Positions 6,185-12,779 of a stretch of 19,767 nucleotides of DNA are shown here, one piece after another. The translations under genes and the position numbers were made by a program. Numbering within the stretch: the stretch's first letter is position 1; each line of letters starts with the position of its first letter. The stretch spans positions 1-19,767 of the forward strand of contig CABUZD010000022.1 of assembly GCA_902495945.1 (NCBI GenBank), written 5' to 3'. The notes beneath the pieces are model-generated. The model was given only the letters and a program-made list of their open reading frames with translations. It had not been told where the DNA came from and made no database searches. This DNA comes from an uncultured Collinsella sp. (lineage in GTDB: Bacteria > Actinomycetota > Coriobacteriia > Coriobacteriales > Coriobacteriaceae).

Positions 6185-8680
6185 ATGACGGAACAGAAGA
6201 TGAGTCCGCAGGCTATCGAGGTGCGTGGCGCGCGCGTCCATAACCTCAAGGACATCGATATCGATATTCCGCTGGGAAAGCTCGTGGGTATTGCCGGCGT
6301 GTCGGGCTCGGGCAAGAGTTCGCTGGCACTGGGAGTTCTTTATGCCGAGGGCTCGCGTCGCTACTTGGAAGCGCTCAGCACCTATACTCGACGTCGCCTG
6401 ACGCAGGCCGAACACGCCCAGGTGGACGAGGTATTGCACGTGCCGGCGGCGCTCGCATTGCATCAGCGCCCCAGCGTGCCGGGCGTGCGCTCGACCTTTG
6501 GTACCATGACCGAGCTCAACAATAGTCTGCGTCTGCTCTTTAGCCGCTGTGCCCATCACGTGTGCCCGCATTGCGGGACGCGCGTGGAACCGAGCCTTAA
6601 CGTGGCCGCTGGTCTGTCGCTCACGTGCCCTGCGTGCGGTCGCGAGTTCTATGCGCCGGGTGCCGAGGACTTGGCTTTCAATAGCGGTGGTGCGTGCCCT
6701 ACCTGCGGCGGCACCGGTGTCATGCGTGAGGTGGACGAGGCGAGCCTGGTGCCCGACGAGTCAAAGACCATCAACGAGGGCGCAGTGCTTCCCTGGGGTA
6801 CGCTCATGTGGGATCTGATGAAGCAGGTGGCAGGCGAGATGGGCGTACGCACCGATGTGCCGTTTAACCAGCTTACGCCTCAAGAGCGCGACATCGTGTT
6901 CCATGGTCCGGCGGTTAAAAAGCACATTCTCTACGTTCCAAAAAACGGTGAGGGCGCCACGCCGCTTGACTTCACCTATTACAACGCCGTCTATACCGTT
7001 GAGAATGCGCTCGCCAAGGTTAAGGACGACAAGGGCCTCAAGCGCGTTGCGCGCTTTTTGCGCGAGGGGCCATGTCGCGACTGTGGCGGCACGCGTCTCT
7101 CCGAGGCTGCGCGCCAGCCCCAGGTGCGCGGTATCAATCTGGCACAGGCGGCGGCCATGACGCTGGATGAGGCGATTGAGTGGGTGCGCGGGGTGCCTAC
7201 GTCCTTGCCGGCCGAGATGCAGCCCATGGCAGCGGATATCTGCGATTCGTTTTTGAGCGTGGCCCGTCGTCTGGTCGACCTGGGTCTCGATTACCTTTCA
7301 CTCGACCGCGCCGGCGCCACGCTATCCACGGGCGAGCGTCAGCGCGTCCAGCTCGCCCGCGTGGTGCGCAACCGATCGACGGGCGTGCTTTATGTGCTAG
7401 ATGAGCCCTCGATCGGCTTGCATCCTGCCAATGTCGACGGCTTGGTAGGCGTGATGCGCGATCTGGTGGATGACGGCAACACCGTGGTTGTTGTCGACCA
7501 CGATACGCGCGTACTGGCAGAAGCCGACTATCTGGTCGAGATGGGCCCCGTTGCCGGAGCAGGCGGCGGTAACGTGATCGCTGCCGGTACGGTAGACGAG
7601 GTCGAGCAATCGCGGGGCAGCCGCATCGCCCCGTTTTTGCGCGCAGAGTCCAAGCGCTTGCGTCCGCAGGTGACTGACGACGAAATGTTCGACCAGGGAC
7701 ATATCCGCATGGCAACCGATGCCATCCATACCGTCAAGCCACTCGAAGTCGATATCCCGCGCGGCCGTCTCGTTGCGGTGACGGGCGTTTCGGGTTCGGG
7801 TAAGACGACGTTGGTGCTCGAGACGCTCATCCCGGCGCTTAAGGCGCAGGCAGCTGGCGAGCGCCTGCCAAGCCATGTGCGCTGGGTCGACGCCGAGGGC
7901 ATCGCACGCGCCAACCTGATTGACGCCACGCCCATCGGTGCCAACGTGCGCTCGACGGTAGCGACCTATGCCGACATTCATGATGAGCTGCGTCGCGCCT
8001 TTGCCCGTACGCCCGAGGCCAAGGCAGCCGGCTACAAGGCGGGCGCCTTCAGCTACAACACTGGTGCCTTGCGCTGCCCTACGTGCGATGGCACGGGCTC
8101 AATATCGCTCGACGTGCAGTTTTTGCCCGATGTCGAGATCGTCTGCCCGGCATGTCGCGGTTCGCGTTATGCAGACGCGGCTTCGCATATCCATCGCGAG
8201 GGCAAGGACGGGAGTCTGCTTACGTTGCCGCAGCTCATGGACATGAGTGTGGACGAGGCCCTCGACGCCACACTGGGCCTCAAGAAGGTTCAGGCGCGCT
8301 TGCAGACCTTGCACGACCTGGGCTTGGGCTATCTCACGCTTGGTGAGCCCACGCCGGCGCTTTCGGGCGGCGAGGCGCAGCGTCTTAAGCTTGCGAGCGA
8401 GATGGGCCGCGTGCAGGACGATGCCGTATTCGTATTCGACGAGCCCACGATTGGCCTGCATCCGCTCGATGTTCAGGTGTTGCTGAGCGTGTTCGACGGC
8501 CTCGTTGCCAAGGGCGCCACAGTCATCGTGATCGAACACGATCTCGACCTTATCCGTAACGCCGATTACGTGATCGACATGGGCCCGGGCGGTGGCGATG
8601 CGGGCGGGCAAATCGTCTGCGCCGGCACGCCGGGCGACATCGCAGCTTGCTCCAAGAGCATTACCGGTCGTTATCTATAG
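6185..8680 (+). CDS. UvrA-like ABC ATPase lacking the UvrB-binding domain
   Basis: An 831-residue UvrA homologue with two ABC modules. From the ATG at 6185: Walker A GVSGSGKS (38-45), zinc cysteines CPAC/CPTC (148-174), signature STGERQR (381-387), Walker B YVLDEPS (403-409). In the second half: Walker A GVSGSGKT (534-541), zinc module CPTC/CPAC (631-657), LSGGEAQR (726-733), FDEPTIGLHP. Canonical UvrA is about 940 residues. The missing stretch falls between STFGTMTE and the first zinc module, where the UvrB-binding domain normally sits. The first signature is LSTGERQR rather than LSGGEAQR. ATG 6185 is preferred over 6167 because GGTGAT (6175-6180) matches the anti-SD and 6167 has no site. 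It is most like UvrA2 or drug-resistance UvrA paralogs. Confidence 0.85.
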   Translation: MTEQKMSPQAIEVRGARVHNLKDIDIDIPLGKLVGIAGVSGSGKSSLALGVLYAEGSRRYLEALSTYTRRRLTQAEHAQVDEVLHVPAALALHQRPSVPGVRSTFGTMTELNNSLRLLFSRCAHHVCPHCGTRVEPSLNVAAGLSLTCPACGREFYAPGAEDLAFNSGGACPTCGGTGVMREVDEASLVPDESKTINEGAVLPWGTLMWDLMKQVAGEMGVRTDVPFNQLTPQERDIVFHGPAVKKHILYVPKNGEGATPLDFTYYNAVYTVENALAKVKDDKGLKRVARFLREGPCRDCGGTRLSEAARQPQVRGINLAQAAAMTLDEAIEWVRGVPTSLPAEMQPMAADICDSFLSVARRLVDLGLDYLSLDRAGATLSTGERQRVQLARVVRNRSTGVLYVLDEPSIGLHPANVDGLVGVMRDLVDDGNTVVVVDHDTRVLAEADYLVEMGPVAGAGGGNVIAAGTVDEVEQSRGSRIAPFLRAESKRLRPQVTDDEMFDQGHIRMATDAIHTVKPLEVDIPRGRLVAVTGVSGSGKTTLVLETLIPALKAQAAGERLPSHVRWVDAEGIARANLIDATPIGANVRSTVATYADIHDELRRAFARTPEAKAAGYKAGAFSYNTGALRCPTCDGTGSISLDVQFLPDVEIVCPACRGSRYADAASHIHREGKDGSLLTLPQLMDMSVDEALDATLGLKKVQARLQTLHDLGLGYLTLGEPTPALSGGEAQRLKLASEMGRVQDDAVFVFDEPTIGLHPLDVQVLLSVFDGLVAKGATVIVIEHDLDLIRNADYVIDMGPGGGDAGGQIVCAGTPGDIAACSKSITGRYL

Positions 8681-8683
8681 GCG

Positions 8684-8713
8684 ATGCGACAAAGGGGCAC
8701 CCCTTTGTCGCAT
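8684..8713. terminator. Long palindromic hairpin between convergent genes (repeat-like)
   Basis: ATGCGACAAAGGGG (8684-8697) and CCCCTTTGTCGCAT (8700-8713) form a perfect 14-bp palindrome with a two-base centre. It fills most of the 39 bp between the UvrA-like stop and the minus-strand ATPase stop, so it probably terminates both, although neither strand has a clean T tract. The same core recurs at 12731-12779, and half of it at about 4969-4988. Confidence 0.6.
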
Positions 8714-8719
8714 TGACTT

Positions 8720-9820
8720 CTATTTCACGCATTGAGCCGCGAGATAGTCGCGGAAGAATGGCAATTCAAATGCGACGAGCCCTCGTCCTCGTTCCCCGAT
8801 GATGCCGGCATCTATCATGCGGCGTCGGTAGCGGGAGACCTGCTGCGGCGAACGCTTAAGGCGCTCGACAAGGTCAGCGGTGGTGGACTCTTCCTCGTCA
8901 TCGAGCATGGCGATGAGGAATCGCTTGTCCTCTGCAGTGAGTTCCCGATAGGTTGCCGCGAGGATTCGGTCGTCCATCTCGTCGCGCGCGATTTTGATTC
9001 CCAGGTCAAAGTCGCGTGACGAGATTTCCTTCGAATCGCTTGTGAGATCCCAGGCACGGTAGCCTACGAGTTGCAATAGGAAGGGAAAACCAGAGTTCGA
9101 GCGAACGGCTCTATCGATTCCCTCAGCATCTGCCAGGCGATCGTTTTCCTGGATCGTGCGAATCAAGGCCTCGCGTACGTCATAGTCGGCAATGCGACCC
9201 AGATGATATTGTTGGGCGCGGCGAAGGAACGAGACCGTCTTGTGGTTCAGCAACGTCGAGACGTTGTTGGGAAGTCCCGCCATGAGCAGGGCGACGCGTT
9301 TCCCATCGGTCACAAAGTGCTGATACGTCGCTGCGAGCTGAATCATCTCGTCGAGTGTCGGGTCCACCTCGTCAACCGTGACGAGCAGACCGGTGCCCGC
9401 CTCGTTGAGCTGGTCGATGATGTCGCTCATGCGATAACGCCAGGTTGAGGCATCGTGAACGCGACTGACCTCGATGCTGCCGAGCGGTGCAATTCCGAGA
9501 CCGGTGACTTCGAAGTGGTTGGACGGGTCGATAAGATGGCCGGCAGCACGTTTCGCCCCGAACTCGATTTCCTCAAGCATTCCCGGGAGCGCGGTCGTCT
9601 TTACGGCTATCCAGCCGTGGGATTCTGCCCTTGTCGCAAGCGATGACATGAGAGCAGTTTTACCGGTTCCACGCGCGCCTGAGAAGATCGAGGTCAATTC
9701 TGGGCGCCTGCGCTGGGTCAAGAAGGCACGGTCCAAATCTCGAATAATCTGTTGTCTGCCAGCGAGATGGGCAGGAACCTCACCAAAACTGGGGGTAAAC
9801 GGGTTCTCAAGATATTTCAC
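8720..9820 (-). CDS. ORC/STAND-like P-loop ATPase with C-terminal winged helix (copy 2)
   Basis: A 366-residue ATPase starting at a GTG (9818-9820) with AAAGGAGAG just upstream. Walker A is GARGTGKT (48-55), Walker B LLVTVDEVD (145-153), AGLP (181-184) and FLRRAQQ (198-204). The lid contains SGFPFLLQLVGYRAWDL (243-259). The C-terminal 293-356 looks like a winged helix (TAEDKRFLIAMLDDEEE, then the recognition helix SPQQVSRYRRRMIDAG). It is paralogous to the plus-strand ATPase at 5056 over the whole length but diverged, notably between residues 80 and 130, so it is not a recent duplicate. It converges on the UvrA-like gene. Its upstream region carries repeated AGTTAA boxes, possibly bound by its own winged helix. 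Function unknown. Confidence 0.8.
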   Translation of the reverse strand: MKYLENPFTPSFGEVPAHLAGRQQIIRDLDRAFLTQRRRPELTSIFSGARGTGKTALMSSLATRAESHGWIAVKTTALPGMLEEIEFGAKRAAGHLIDPSNHFEVTGLGIAPLGSIEVSRVHDASTWRYRMSDIIDQLNEAGTGLLVTVDEVDPTLDEMIQLAATYQHFVTDGKRVALLMAGLPNNVSTLLNHKTVSFLRRAQQYHLGRIADYDVREALIRTIQENDRLADAEGIDRAVRSNSGFPFLLQLVGYRAWDLTSDSKEISSRDFDLGIKIARDEMDDRILAATYRELTAEDKRFLIAMLDDEEESTTADLVERLKRSPQQVSRYRRRMIDAGIIGERGRGLVAFELPFFRDYLAAQCVK

Positions 9821-9843
9821 ACGGCTCTCCTTTCACACCGCCG

Positions 9844-9890
9844 TTTAACTTCATTTTACTTTAGTTAATTTCAGTTAAAAACGATTAACT
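9844..9890 (-). promoter_or_regulatory. Cluster of AGTTAA/TTAACT boxes in the ATPase-2 promoter region
   Basis: Four six-base boxes lie in an AT-rich 47-bp stretch: TTAACT at 9845-9850, AGTTAA at 9863-9868, AGTTAA at 9873-9878 and TTAACT at 9885-9890. The two middle boxes are exactly 10 bp apart, one helical turn. A minus-strand -10 candidate, TAAAAT, is at 9853-9858. The arrangement resembles an operator for cooperative binding; the regulator is unknown. Confidence 0.45.
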
Positions 9891-9962
9891 CCATTTCAAA
9901 GTATCAGGTTGGCGTCGTGCGTTATCGAAGCGGTGCTTGAATAGCTTACGGTGGAGCCCGAA

Positions 9963-9979
9963 AATGGGTTCAACCCATT
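9963..9979. promoter_or_regulatory. 17-bp perfect palindrome upstream of the serine recombinase
   Basis: AATGGGTT-C-AACCCATT has 8-bp arms around a single base and lies about 80 bp before the recombinase start. It could be an operator or part of a recombination site. No T tract follows, so it is not a normal terminator. Confidence 0.4.
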
Positions 9980-10013
9980 CGCGAAATTTGCACGCCCTAT
10001 TGTGAGTGGGCTC

Positions 10014-10026
10014 TCAGATGATCTGA
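10014..10026. promoter_or_regulatory. 13-bp perfect palindrome just upstream of the serine recombinase
   Basis: TCAGAT-G-ATCTGA is an odd palindrome 31 bp before the recombinase start codon. Together with the palindrome at 9963-9979 it gives two dyads about 50 bp apart, a spacing reminiscent of resolvase subsites or paired operators. Confidence 0.35.
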
Positions 10027-10057
10027 AGCTGCCATCGTGCGGCTGATAGGGGCAATC

Positions 10058-10693
10058 ATGAAAAACAGAATCTATGGGTATGCTCGAGTTTCGTCAGCAG
10101 ATCAGAACCTGGATCGCCAACTGGATGCGCTGGAGCGGTTTCCGGTCCAAATGAATTTGATCTATGCTGACAAAGCGAGTGGAAAGGACTTCAGGCGTCC
10201 TCAGTACCAGCGTCTTCTTCGTCGTCTGCGCGAAGGGGACGTTCTGGTGATTAAGAGTATCGATCGATTGGGTCGCGACTACCGTGAAGTTCTCGATGAA
10301 TGGCGTCGCCTAACGACGGACAAACGCGTTGCCATCGTGGTGCTCGATATGCCATTGCTTGATACACGCGAACAACCCAATGGAATTACGGGGACTTTTA
10401 TTGCCGATCTAGTGCTTCAGGTTTTGAGCTACGTGGCTCAGGTGGAGCGTGAAAACATAAAGCAGCGCCAGGCGGAGGGTATCGCGTCGGCGCGTCTGTG
10501 GGGTGTGAGATTTGGGAGACCGACGCTCGAACGTCCGGATAGCTACCGCGATGTCATCAAATCATTCGAAGGAGGTGAGGTTACGAGACAAGAGGCCGCA
10601 ATGCTTTTGAACGTTAGCGCATCGACGTTTGATCGTTGGAGACGGGCGGACGCGAACGGATATGACCGTTCGCCGTCTGCCCGTCCTCTTTAG
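10058..10693 (+). CDS. Serine recombinase (resolvase/invertase family)
   Basis: A 211-residue small serine recombinase that breaks and rejoins DNA at a specific site. The catalytic core is IYGYARVSSADQNLDRQLDA, with Arg10 and nucleophile Ser12, and SIDRLGRD (67-74) carries the active-site arginines. The dimer helix contains QVERENIKQRQAEGI (128-142), and a resolvase-type helix-turn-helix lies at 174-196 (VTRQEAAMLLNVSASTFDRW). AGGGG at 10048-10052 selects ATG 10058 over the upstream 10037 start. Length fits Hin/Tn3-resolvase enzymes. No transposase is adjacent. Its last codons lie in a long hairpin. It heads an AT-richer accessory stretch, suggesting arrival by a mobile element or control of a local rearrangement. 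Confidence 0.9.
   Translation: MKNRIYGYARVSSADQNLDRQLDALERFPVQMNLIYADKASGKDFRRPQYQRLLRRLREGDVLVIKSIDRLGRDYREVLDEWRRLTTDKRVAIVVLDMPLLDTREQPNGITGTFIADLVLQVLSYVAQVERENIKQRQAEGIASARLWGVRFGRPTLERPDSYRDVIKSFEGGEVTRQEAAMLLNVSASTFDRWRRADANGYDRSPSARPL
10641..10690 (+). terminator. Hairpin overlapping the recombinase 3' end
   Basis: GACGGGCGGACGCGAACGG (10641-10659) pairs with the complementary arm at 10666-10685 with one mismatch and one bulged base, then CTCTTT. The stem lies inside the coding sequence and ends just before the TAG at 10691-10693, so the last about 15 residues of the recombinase are encoded by the hairpin. It is likely the terminator. Confidence 0.6.
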
Positions 10694-10701
10694 CTAGACA
10701 T

Positions 10702-10825
10702 TTTGACGAGGGGAGTTTATTGCACAGGGCCCACTCCTTCCCTCGATGTTTATCCAGTTCACGCCCTTGAATCAAATAGTGCCACTGCGTCGCCAATTCG
10801 TCTGCTATTTGACGAGGGGGAGGTT
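10702..10825 (+). repeat. Direct repeat pair between the recombinase and the secreted-protein gene
   Basis: TTTGACGAGGGGAGTTTA (10702-10719) recurs as TTTGACGAGGGGGAGGTTA (10808-10826) in the 155-bp gap, 106 bp apart. Each contains TTGACG, which could act as a -35 element, but no well-spaced -10 was found. The repeats could be regulator sites or remains of a duplication or recombination event. Confidence 0.45.
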
Positions 10826-10848
10826 AAACGACTACCAAGGGATATGTA

Positions 10849-11733
10849 ATGAAGAAAAAGTTATTTACGGCAGTTCTGGCTTTTAGCGCGGCGGCGCTAA
10901 TCGGCATTTCTCTACCACTCGGAATTACGGGTCGCGGCTGGAGTCCGACATGCGCATTTGCAGCGACTAAGAAAAGCGGAAAGAAGCCAAAGCCAGGTAA
11001 GAAGGATTCAGTAAAAATCGATCAACTAAACTGGAGCGTCTCAGAAGGCGTTGTTGATGGCGTCGAGATGATGACATTTGAATATGACAATAAATCGAGC
11101 TTCGATATTGCTCAGTTCACTATTCAGTTTGAGCCGAAAGGGGAGTTGACTGACGAGCAGAAACTTCTGTTTACTGACGTTTTTGATGAGGAAGAGGCTA
11201 CGCACGATTATTCAACGCTGAAAATGACGGCGGATAGCCAGCGAATCGTCGAGAAGCGAGAATCGGTTGATAGCGTTCCGTGCATTACCCATGGTGACTA
11301 TGTCGCCAATGCCCAGCAGAATCAATATGACCTGATGGAGCCTTCAGTGGCGACTATTGCCTATCTAGGCGGCGATGGAAAGATATATCTCGAGTACTAT
11401 AGTTTCAAGTCGAAAACCTATACGACTTCATCAAAGGGCGGTGTCAAGGCGTATGACTGGCCAACAAAAGCCCTTGCAAAATCCTTGCCGAAGCCTGACT
11501 GCCCTATCGTTTATACGTCGTTAGACGAAAAAGACTGCCTTTCGTTTGTCGCATTTGGCATCGATCATGATGGGTACGACAAATACATCAAAGCTTGCAA
11601 GAAAAAGGGATACAAGGACATCGAATATTCGTATGACAGCAGTTTTTGCGCAAAGGATAAAAAGGGACGGGAACTGATGATCGGATATAGCGACCGAGAT
11701 CAGCGGATGGATGTCAGCGTTTCAGTTGATTAA
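10849..11733 (+). CDS. Secreted protein with C-terminal DUF6591-like domain
   Basis: A 294-residue exported protein. MKKK plus a hydrophobic core (about 5-28) ends at AFA (36-38), a signal-peptidase I site; there is no lipobox. A very basic linker, KKSGKKPKPGKK (41-52), follows. The N-terminal domain (about 57-98) has an LNWSVSEG...FEYDNKSSFDI pattern typical of extracellular beta-sandwich modules. The C-terminal part, from LAKSLPKP (209-216) through DGYDKYIKACKKKGYKDIEY and the closing MDVSVSVD, resembles DUF6591; this assignment is from memory of the family pattern. Cysteines 145, 218, 230, 250 and 267 could form disulfides. AAGGGA lies 6 nt before the ATG. Codon use is AT-richer than in the flanking genes, suggesting transfer. 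Function unknown. Confidence 0.75.
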   Translation: MKKKLFTAVLAFSAAALIGISLPLGITGRGWSPTCAFAATKKSGKKPKPGKKDSVKIDQLNWSVSEGVVDGVEMMTFEYDNKSSFDIAQFTIQFEPKGELTDEQKLLFTDVFDEEEATHDYSTLKMTADSQRIVEKRESVDSVPCITHGDYVANAQQNQYDLMEPSVATIAYLGGDGKIYLEYYSFKSKTYTTSSKGGVKAYDWPTKALAKSLPKPDCPIVYTSLDEKDCLSFVAFGIDHDGYDKYIKACKKKGYKDIEYSYDSSFCAKDKKGRELMIGYSDRDQRMDVSVSVD

Positions 11734-11780
11734 GTTGGGCATATGATCGAATGATCAACGCGTTATGATGCCTATGTATG

Positions 11781-11818
11781 GATTGGGGTGCCGGCCTATG
11801 GTCTGTGCCCCAATCTTT
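11781..11818 (+). terminator. Probable terminator of the secreted-protein gene
   Basis: GATTGGGG (11781-11788) pairs with CCCCAATC (11807-11814) across a long loop and is followed by TTTCT. It lies about 48 bp after the stop. The long loop makes this moderate rather than strong. Confidence 0.45.
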
Positions 11819-11856
11819 CTAAAGTTACGTGCAGCAGAATAGGTATTAAATAAACG

Positions 11857-11874
11857 TATGAATGTGTATTCATA
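11857..11874. promoter_or_regulatory. Palindrome upstream of the DUF4230-like gene
   Basis: TATGAAT-GTGT-ATTCATA is a perfect 7-bp inverted repeat with a four-base centre in AT-rich DNA. A consensus -35 TTGACA occurs at 11910-11915 with AT-rich sequence (TATAAAT, 11927) downstream, but at 11 bp the spacing is too short for a confident promoter. The dyad could be an operator. Confidence 0.35.
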
Positions 11875-11981
11875 TTATGTTGGATTTAAGTCCTTCCTTT
11901 CTGAATTGGTTGACATCAAAACCCAATATAAATGAATTGAGTCCGTAATTACCCTGAGGACAACTGGAGGACAAGGGCTAA

Positions 11982-12629
11982 ATGAGCGTTTCCAATCCGT
12001 TTAAAACAATTGGCCAGAAGATAATTGTCGCCCTATTGGCGTTAGGCTTGATTGCAGCTTGCGGCGGCTGCGTGTACCTGTGGTTGACGCGCGATCAGAC
12101 CGTTATAAGCGATGATTCGATTCGGGAAGAAATTAAGCCGGTAACGAAGTTGCTTACCTACGAATACGATTTTACTCAGGTTCTATATATTGACGATGCA
12201 GGGAATCCGTTTGGTTTTAACAATCCATTTACTACTAAGCGATATGTAGCGACCATCGATGGCAAGGCGGATATCGGCCTGAACGTAGACGATGAGAACC
12301 TGAAGGTAAAAGCCCATCGTTCGAAAAACAACGAGTCGGTAATAAAATCTGTTAATGTTACGCTTCCGCATTCCGAGATCGTGACGTTGTCAACGGATCC
12401 GAACTCGCTTAAAAAGTACGTTGAGGACAATGGTTTTCTTAATTGGAATCAGGTCAGTACGGACGATTTAAATAAATTGCTTCAGCAGGCTGATAAGGAC
12501 CAGAGGCAAAAGGTTCAAGAAAGTGGCATGCTGGAAAAATCTGATGAACGTGCAGTAAAACTGGTGAAAAAGCAGGTGTCGACGTTCTGTGGTCCAGACG
12601 TAAGGGTCAATGTCGAATTCGAAGATTAA
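11982..12629 (+). CDS. Membrane-anchored DUF4230-like protein
   Basis: A 215-residue protein with an N-terminal transmembrane anchor (about 12-35, IIVALLALGLIAACGGCVYLWL); the rest is predicted outside the cell. The body (about 50-214) reads like DUF4230: EIKPVTKLLTYEYDFTQVLYI, a PFTTKRYVATIDGKADIGLN strand pair, the SVNVTLPHSEIV strand, a helical KLLQQADKDQRQKVQESG region, and a closing VRVNVEFED strand. This family is common in gut bacteria and has no known activity. AAGGG sits close before the ATG, with GGAGG further upstream. It is AT-rich like the preceding secreted-protein gene and shares its cell-surface location, so the two may work together, but each seems to have its own transcription signals. 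Confidence 0.75.
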   Translation: MSVSNPFKTIGQKIIVALLALGLIAACGGCVYLWLTRDQTVISDDSIREEIKPVTKLLTYEYDFTQVLYIDDAGNPFGFNNPFTTKRYVATIDGKADIGLNVDDENLKVKAHRSKNNESVIKSVNVTLPHSEIVTLSTDPNSLKKYVEDNGFLNWNQVSTDDLNKLLQQADKDQRQKVQESGMLEKSDERAVKLVKKQVSTFCGPDVRVNVEFED

Positions 12630-12665
12630 TATCTACCTTTGAAATCAAATTACTGGTTCAGCTGA

Positions 12666-12706
12666 ATGCCCGCTATCGCGATGCCTTACGTTGCGATAGC
12701 GGGCAT
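12666..12706. terminator. Strong hairpin between convergent genes
   Basis: ATGCCCGCTATCGC (12666-12679) and GCGATAGCGGGCAT (12693-12706) form a perfect 14-bp stem with a 13-nt loop. It lies between the DUF4230-like gene and trmL, which face each other. T tracts are weak, so it may be a terminator that relies on stem strength. Confidence 0.6.
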
Positions 12707-12730
12707 CTCTGATTTCGTTTGAAGGGTGTC

Positions 12731-12779
12731 AATGTGACAATTGTCCGATATGACAACGAGACTGTCCCTTTGTCACATT
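12731..12779. repeat. Degenerate copy of the GACAAAGGG palindromic repeat
   Basis: AATGTGACAA (12731-12740) and TTGTCACATT (12770-12779) are inverted arms 29 bp apart. The right side, CTGTCCCTTTGTCACATT, closely matches CCCCTTTGTCGCAT at 8700-8713. The right arm overlaps the stop codon of trmL (12773-12775), so the repeat supplies the end of that gene. Confidence 0.5.

Noticed and set aside
7397..7981. A 194-codon minus-strand frame within the UvrA-like gene
   Set aside because: It overlaps the second Walker A and flanking conserved UvrA sequence on the other strand; shadow only.
10058..10693. The recombinase as part of an IS607-type insertion sequence
   Set aside because: It lacks the N-terminal MerR-like DNA-binding domain of IS607 recombinases and there is no adjacent TnpB gene.
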